Source of the DNA: Physcomitrium patens
Taxonomy: Eukaryota; Streptophyta; Bryopsida; Funariales; Funariaceae
Assembly (NCBI RefSeq): GCF_000002425.4
Contig: NC_037254.1
Span: 12,926,500 to 12,990,499 of the forward strand
Reading direction: 5' to 3'
Length of the DNA: 64,000 nt
The translations under genes were made by a program, and so were the position numbers. This document shows, piece by piece, positions 59,540 to 64,000 of this stretch; the first letter of the stretch is position 1; every line of letters starts with the position of its first letter. The notes under the pieces were generated by a model that was not told the origin of the DNA, did no database searches, and saw nothing but the letters and a program-made list of their open reading frames with translations.

Positions 59540-60409
59540 CTATTTGATTTGAAGATCTCGCATTCCTCGTATAATTTCTTCCATCTCCATATCTGCTTTC
59601 TTTGATAAGGATGTCGAAGGTTGAACTGTAGGCATTGTTGGTGGTGTTGTACGTACTGGAGCTTTGGGTGCTTGTACTGTTTTCAGAATATTGCTCCTAT
59701 CCTTCTTCCTTTCTCTTTTTGTAAGCAACCCCACTGCATCTTCAACGTTTTTCGACTTCGTTGTCAATCCTTCATCTTCTTCTTTGTCTTCAAGAAGGAG
59801 TTCTAATTTCCCTTGTAATTCTCCATCAGCAGCTTGAAGAAATAGATCAACTTTGTTTGGCTCCAATGTCAATTTTTCTACCTTCGACAATTGAGAGTAC
59901 TGCCTCTCAAATTCCCTTAGTAGCTCTGTTGCTTGCAAATTCTTATTGGGCCGTTCAATCCATTCCAGAAACAGCTTCTTAATAATGCGATCAACATCTT
60001 CCAAGAAATATTCGTCTTTCAATGCATGTGAAAAAACCTCCCATGAATTCCCATAACGATCCGTAATCAATGTAATGTGGTCTCTTATCTCCGGTATCGT
60101 TGCAAGTCCAAATAGTTCAACCATTTTCTTCTCAGAAACCCGATTTAATTCCATTTCACGAACATAACATCTTAAATACCTTGAAATATTCCTTCCATCA
60201 AATTGATCAATTTTATTGACCATTGCTTGCAATGCTTTGGTTGCCAAAGCTTCCTTTCAATTATTACTTTGTTGTTGCTACATTGATAATGAGAAGGCTT
60301 GAAACATACTAGCAATAGACGGATCCATGTGCATACCTTGTCCTTTAGAAGAATCCCCAGCAGAAACTTCTCCCAAGAATCCTTTAAAATTTTTATTTTT
60401 GTTTTCCAT
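59540..60409 (-). pseudogene. Element 2 gag
   Basis: Gag starts at ATG 60407-60409 (MENKNKNFKGFLGE), 71 bp from the 5' LTR. It is broken by TAG and TGA around 60250-60285 and by TAG at 59540-59542, all in one frame that continues into the zinc knuckle and protease. The capsid-like part reads QAMVNKIDQFDGRNISRYLR, MVELFGLATIPEIRD and FLEWIERPNKNLQATELLRE. Capsid identity is inferred from position and from the matching fossil gag at 31284-32050. Confidence 0.85.
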
Positions 60410-60479
60410 AAAATAAAGATAAAATCAACCGAAATCCAATACCTTCCACCTCAACCTTTCACGTCGGATTCATCACATT

Positions 60480-61810
60480 TGTCGTATTACGTGCTATCCT
60501 GCTCGAGAACGCGCCAAGTGTCTGGCTGTAGAAGGTAGTATGGAGATTCGCCAATAGTCAAGCAGTCAAATCAATTTTTGACTGTTAGAATATAAACGAC
60601 TACAAGAATACACCATAAATCTATACGGATGCCCCTTCGACTGCTCGCCGAAGTCCTTTTTGTCCCGATCGATAGGTCTCTAAACGTTACAGAGAACCCC
60701 GTACAATCCAAACTATTAATCTTCGATACCGCTTTGTACTTACAATCTTGTATCCACTGACTGTCTTGTTAGATTAACCCAATAAATTTCATTCACTCCG
60801 CATACTCAATCCTATAGACACCCTTTTAATTCTTCAATCTCAGACGTAACTCGATTTCACAAAACACTCAAGAGTAATCAAACCCACTTCATTAAAAATC
60901 TCGATTCACCATTACAACACTGACTTCAGCAATGATTGCCTCAGTCTTCCCAAAACCCTATGAAGAAAAAAAACCCAATTCTCTGTCTTCTTTCCCCGCC
61001 CGAAGCATGAAGCTCCTCTCCCCCCAATCTTCAAAAAAAAAACCTCCAAAAACTTATTCTCCCCCTAACCTTATCCTTTGAATTTCTTCAATCTTCCGTC
61101 TTGGACCCGGAATTGGCTCCCACCGTCAGAGCTTAGATCCGAAATTGGCTCCCGTCGTCAAAGCTTTCTCCTCCATTTTTACCTTTAAGAGATCCATTTA
61201 CCGAAAACAACGTTCCCTAAAACGGCACAGAGAATAGGATAGCCTGAAACAGAATCGAAACCCCGTACTCGGGTCCACATTGAATCGCTTGACCAATTTA
61301 GGTCTCATATTGAGTAAGATGCCCGTAGTAACCTGGATGTTCGCGTAATTGGATCAAATTGGTCCTCGCGTCAAATTGGCTAAGAGGCCCGTAGTAAGAC
61401 CTAGATATTCTCGTAATTGGATAAAATGGGTCCTTCGCGTCAGACTGGCTGAGGCGCGTAGTAAGACTTGGATTTTCCCGTAATTAGACTGCATTGGGTT
61501 GTCCGACCAATGTAGGTCTCATATTGGATAAGAGGACCCGGATTGGATTCTTGAAATTGGATCCAATTGGCTCTTCGAACCAGGCTCACCCGTCATGTGA
61601 ATTGGTCCTTTCTCGTCTTGCTGACTCCCGTTATTGGAATCGAACGGAGCATTTCAGTATGCCCCGGCTGACTGTAACGGGGTGACTGAACCTGGCCACT
61701 CAATATTTGCACTCGAGTTGGTCGTTGCTCCCAATATTCGAGGTAACTGAACATTAATAAAAGTCCCCTTTCTTTATATTTTCACGGTATACTCGTGTTA
61801 CAACACGACA
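60480..61810 (-). repeat. 5' LTR of element 2
   Basis: 1,331 bp with terminal TGTCGT...ACGACA. It differs from the 3' LTR at about 20 sites, for example TGTC/TGTT at the end and CTGCTC/CTATTC nearby. Most differences are transitions. Confidence 0.95.
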
Positions 61811-62203
61811 ACAAACACAGAATACAGACTTGATATCTACCAAGAAGTTCAAGAAGAACTGGCAAGAACTAGATTAATCAGATGGATACAAGAACAACAC
61901 CAGAGAGGTGAGCTAGAGCTCCAAGAGATGTATTGTCGAGACTGAAGAACTCTTCAACCTCAATCCCAATATATACTCCTATTTAGGAAGCCTCTCAAGC
62001 AACTTCTACCAACTAGGGAGCTTCTAGAAGGTTCTAGAGACTTGCTTCTAGAAAGTTCTAGAAACTTATCTCTAGAAGGTTCTAAGGACTATGTCCCTAA
62101 CATCTTCTACCAACTAAGAAGTTTCTAGAAGGTTCTAGAGACTTGCTTCTAGAAGGTTCTAGAAGCTTGTCTCTAGAAGGTTCTAAGGACTATGTCCGTA
62201 ACA
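61811..62203 (-). repeat. 3' LTR of the right chromovirus (interrupted)
   Basis: Inverted match of 1484-1896. It starts TGTTACGGACATAGTCC at 62203 on the - strand, has the same internal duplication (second start at 62102) and heat-shock element array (about 61960-62190), and is cut at 61811 by element 2. Its last 16 bp are at 53167-53182. It lacks one 24-bp repeat unit present in the left copy. Confidence 0.85.
61960..62190 (-). promoter_or_regulatory. Heat-shock element array, right chromovirus LTR
   Basis: Same TTC/GAA array as in the left LTR, in inverted orientation (for example GCTTCTAGAAGGTTCTAGAG near 62019). The TATA-like run is next to it at about 61969-61976. Confidence 0.7.
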
Positions 62204-62310
62204 TCACCCCCTCCTTTAGCTTCGAGGTCTCTGAGAAGCAATGTTGTCAATCAGTACCAATGCAAGAAAATGAAGATCTGTCGCATAACGTCTACTATGA
62301 ACTCCAACTG

Positions 62311-62604
62311 TTATTCACGAGGTAAGTGGTTCATCGGCCCTTGAAGCCAACAGTAGTGGCCCACTCTTTCAACTTCTGACTAAGCATGAACTTCCGTGTC
62401 TTCATTGTAAAATTGTCCTGTAAATATGCCTTCTGGTTGACCATCGTAAGCAGGCTCGGACTCAAATACAATCACCAATGATCGGTTACTTGGTATCCTC
62501 CGTCGTCGTCGTGGTGCAGGTGGTTCTTCATTTCGGGGTCGCCTTCGTGAACTAGTTGGTTGAGATAATCTGACTGGCATAGTATCTATCTCTTGGCTAT
62601 CCAT
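62311..62604 (-). pseudogene. Chromovirus ORF3, right copy (one stop)
   Basis: Same length (98 codons with stop) and nearly the same sequence as 1080-1373. Differences include FHNEDMEVHAW against FYNEDTEVHA*, where TGG has become TAG, and HYRW against HYCW. Both are G to A or C to T changes. Confidence 0.7.
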
Positions 62605-62735
62605 ATCAGAAGACCAAACTATGGCTACTGAAAAAATTCTATTTTATCTTGGAGAAAATAACTACATCAACTACGAATTTTGGTGGTACTCTCTCCCTTT
62701 CTTATATTCTTGGGTGAGCAAGCTTCAGAAAGAAG

Positions 62736-64000
62736 CTATTGCCGAATCGGCTTAGGTTTATGAGGATGTTGTTGATGAAACTCCTGTACCTTTTGCGACG
62801 CATTGGTGAGACTTTCAGCTGGCTTCCACATTTGCTCATTAATGTCGTAGCCGCACTAATGAATAAGATACTCCAACTTGTCCTACCTTCGCCGAGAATC
62901 CAGCACCTTTTCAACCTCGTATTCCTCGTGGTTCTCGATCTCAATACTAGGTGGCGGACATTGCACTCTTCTAGGAAAAGATGACTTTCGATAAGGCTCC
63001 AACAAAGAAACATGAAAGACTAGATGTACCTTCATAGAAGCTGGTAATTCCAGACGGTATGCCATTGGATTGATTTGCTTTTGGATGATAAATGGTCTCA
63101 ATCTTCGATAGTCCAACTTATCACATGCTCGCTTGGTCTTGATATTCCATCGAAGAAGCCATGCTTTATCTCCAATTTTGAAAGTAGGTGCTTGATTCCG
63201 AAATCTATCTGCAGACGCCTTGTAGGATTCTTGAGCGGATTGTAATTGAAGCTTCAACGTATTTTGAAGCTCTGATAGTTATTTCGCAAATCTTTCAGCT
63301 GCTGGATTGTTATTTGTTGATGGACTCAATAAATCAAGCTTTGGATGATACTCATAGCTGGAAAAGAATGGTGTGTATTGAGTCGACGCATGGAGGGTGT
63401 TGTTATATGCAAACTCGACTAGCGGCAGATATGTGGTCCAATCGTCTTGCTGATAGTTGATGCTGCATCGTAAGTATTGTTCCAAGACTTGGTTCACCCG
63501 TTCCGTTTGACCGTCAGTTTGAGGATGAAAAGCCGAAGAAAGCTTGATATCCACCTTCAGTATCTTAAAGAGAGATCTCCAAAACTTTGATACGAATTGG
63601 GTTCCTCGATCTAATACGATATCATCTGGTAGTCCATGATATCGATACACATTATCGAGAAAGAGCCTTATTGTGACTTCACTGGACGATGTCTTCTTGC
63701 AAGGGACAAAGTGTGCCATTTTTGTAAGCCGATCTACCACGACAAAGATGCTGTCAAATGAGTTCAATGATGGCAGGTCCATGATGAAGTCCATGGAAAT
63801 TGAAGACCATGGTCGACGTGGAATTAGCAATGGCTGTAGGAATCCATAAGGGCGATGCCAAGGATTCTTGGATCTTGAACAGATGTCGCAGGAGAGGATA
63901 AAATCTTTCACATCCTTCCACATTTGGGGCCACCAAAAATCTCGAGAAATAAGCTCCAAGGTCTTGTTGAATCCAAAATGTCCCGCAGTTGGAAAATCGT
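62736..64000 (-). pseudogene. Chromovirus integrase and chromodomain, right copy
   Basis: An inverted near-copy of 1-948 that extends further upstream. It adds the integrase zinc region (TAGHFGFNKTLELISRDFWW, CDIC) and the first catalytic Asp (SISMDFIMDLPSLNSFDS, VVDRLTKMAHFVPC), then VLDRGTQFVSKFW and QTDGQTERVNQ, so all three catalytic residues of integrase are intact. It shares the TAA of the left copy (63279-63281). It lacks the left copy's TGA but has two TAG codons in the chromodomain at former Trp codons (RRR*DKLEYLIH*CGYD). The rest of pol and the 5' LTR lie outside the window. Confidence 0.92.

Larger units (their letters stand above)
53183..61810 (-). mobile_element. Element 2: complete Ty3/gypsy-like LTR retrotransposon, 8.6 kb
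   Basis: A full-length element on the - strand with the 5' LTR at right (60480-61810), then gag-protease, RT-RNase H, integrase, polypurine tract and 3' LTR (53183-54513). Both LTRs are 1,331 bp, start TGTCGT/TGTTGT, end ACGACA, and differ at only about 20 positions by eye, so insertion was recent. The coding region nevertheless has several stops, and key catalytic residues of RT and integrase are replaced. No TGG-type primer-binding site is evident next to the 5' LTR (the sequence begins AATGTGATGAATCC on the - strand), so the primer is unresolved. A decayed relative lies at 28086-32160. Confidence 0.93.

Noticed and set aside
53183-61810. CRISPR array or bacterial operon
   Set aside because: Spliced plant genes, LTR retrotransposons and microsatellites show eukaryotic nuclear DNA. 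Tandem repeats here are LTR enhancer-like arrays, not spaced direct repeats.
62143-62325. 60-codon + strand ORF
   Set aside because: It runs antisense through the chromovirus LTR heat-shock array and polypurine tract and does not encode a recognisable protein.

Overview
The window is nuclear DNA of a land plant, most likely a bryophyte (moss-like). Three plant genes can be read: a MOT1-type molybdate transporter, an SRC2-type C2-domain protein and the tiny subunit e of mitochondrial ATP synthase. All have short GT-AG introns and lie in GC-richer islands. Everything else is transposable-element DNA, much of it extremely AT-rich and riddled with stop codons. Chromodomain Ty3/gypsy elements dominate, and their integrase resembles, from memory, the Tcn1-like chromoviruses described from mosses and fungi. 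The species call is inference.

Layout. 1-1937: 3' half of a fairly fresh chromovirus (integrase, chromodomain, an extra small ORF, LTR) on the + strand. 1938-9128: two decayed chromovirus copies on the - strand, one inside the other (A in B). 9721-13220: molybdate transporter gene. 14341-16620: C2/SRC2 gene. 18211-20866: fossil pogo/Tigger-like transposase, split by a 1.24-kb LTR-like repeat (R1). 22280-24050: ATP synthase subunit e gene on the - strand, three small exons. 25721-26230: Helitron Rep/helicase fossil. 26423-50215: what appears to be one ancient + strand chromovirus (F) split into four pieces by later insertions: a decayed relative of element 2, repeat R2, an unresolved 4-kb block, and a decayed - strand chromovirus (D). 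50840-53166: SINE-like piece and a broken Ty3/gypsy element with a coiled-coil ORF. 53183-61810: a complete LTR retrotransposon on the - strand (element 2; 1,331-bp LTRs). It sits in the 3' LTR of a second chromovirus copy that runs off the right end (61811-64000) and is an inverted near-copy of positions 1-1900.

How the parts relate. The three host genes are unrelated housekeeping or stress genes (molybdate uptake, a membrane-linked Ca2+/lipid-binding protein, mitochondrial ATP synthase). The retroelements form a layered record of insertions. Where copies can be compared, almost all inactivating changes are C to T or G to A, which points to decay by cytosine deamination.

Most notable: (i) the chromovirus LTR carries an array of textbook heat-shock elements just upstream of a TATA box, suggesting a heat-driven retrotransposon; (ii) the same family has an unnamed third ORF between the chromodomain and the 3' LTR, recognisable even in a very old copy; (iii) element 2 has nearly identical LTRs but lacks catalytic residues in both reverse transcriptase (F-L-N-D) and integrase, and the reverse transcriptase change is shared with an ancient copy. 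All alignments were made by eye; no search was run.
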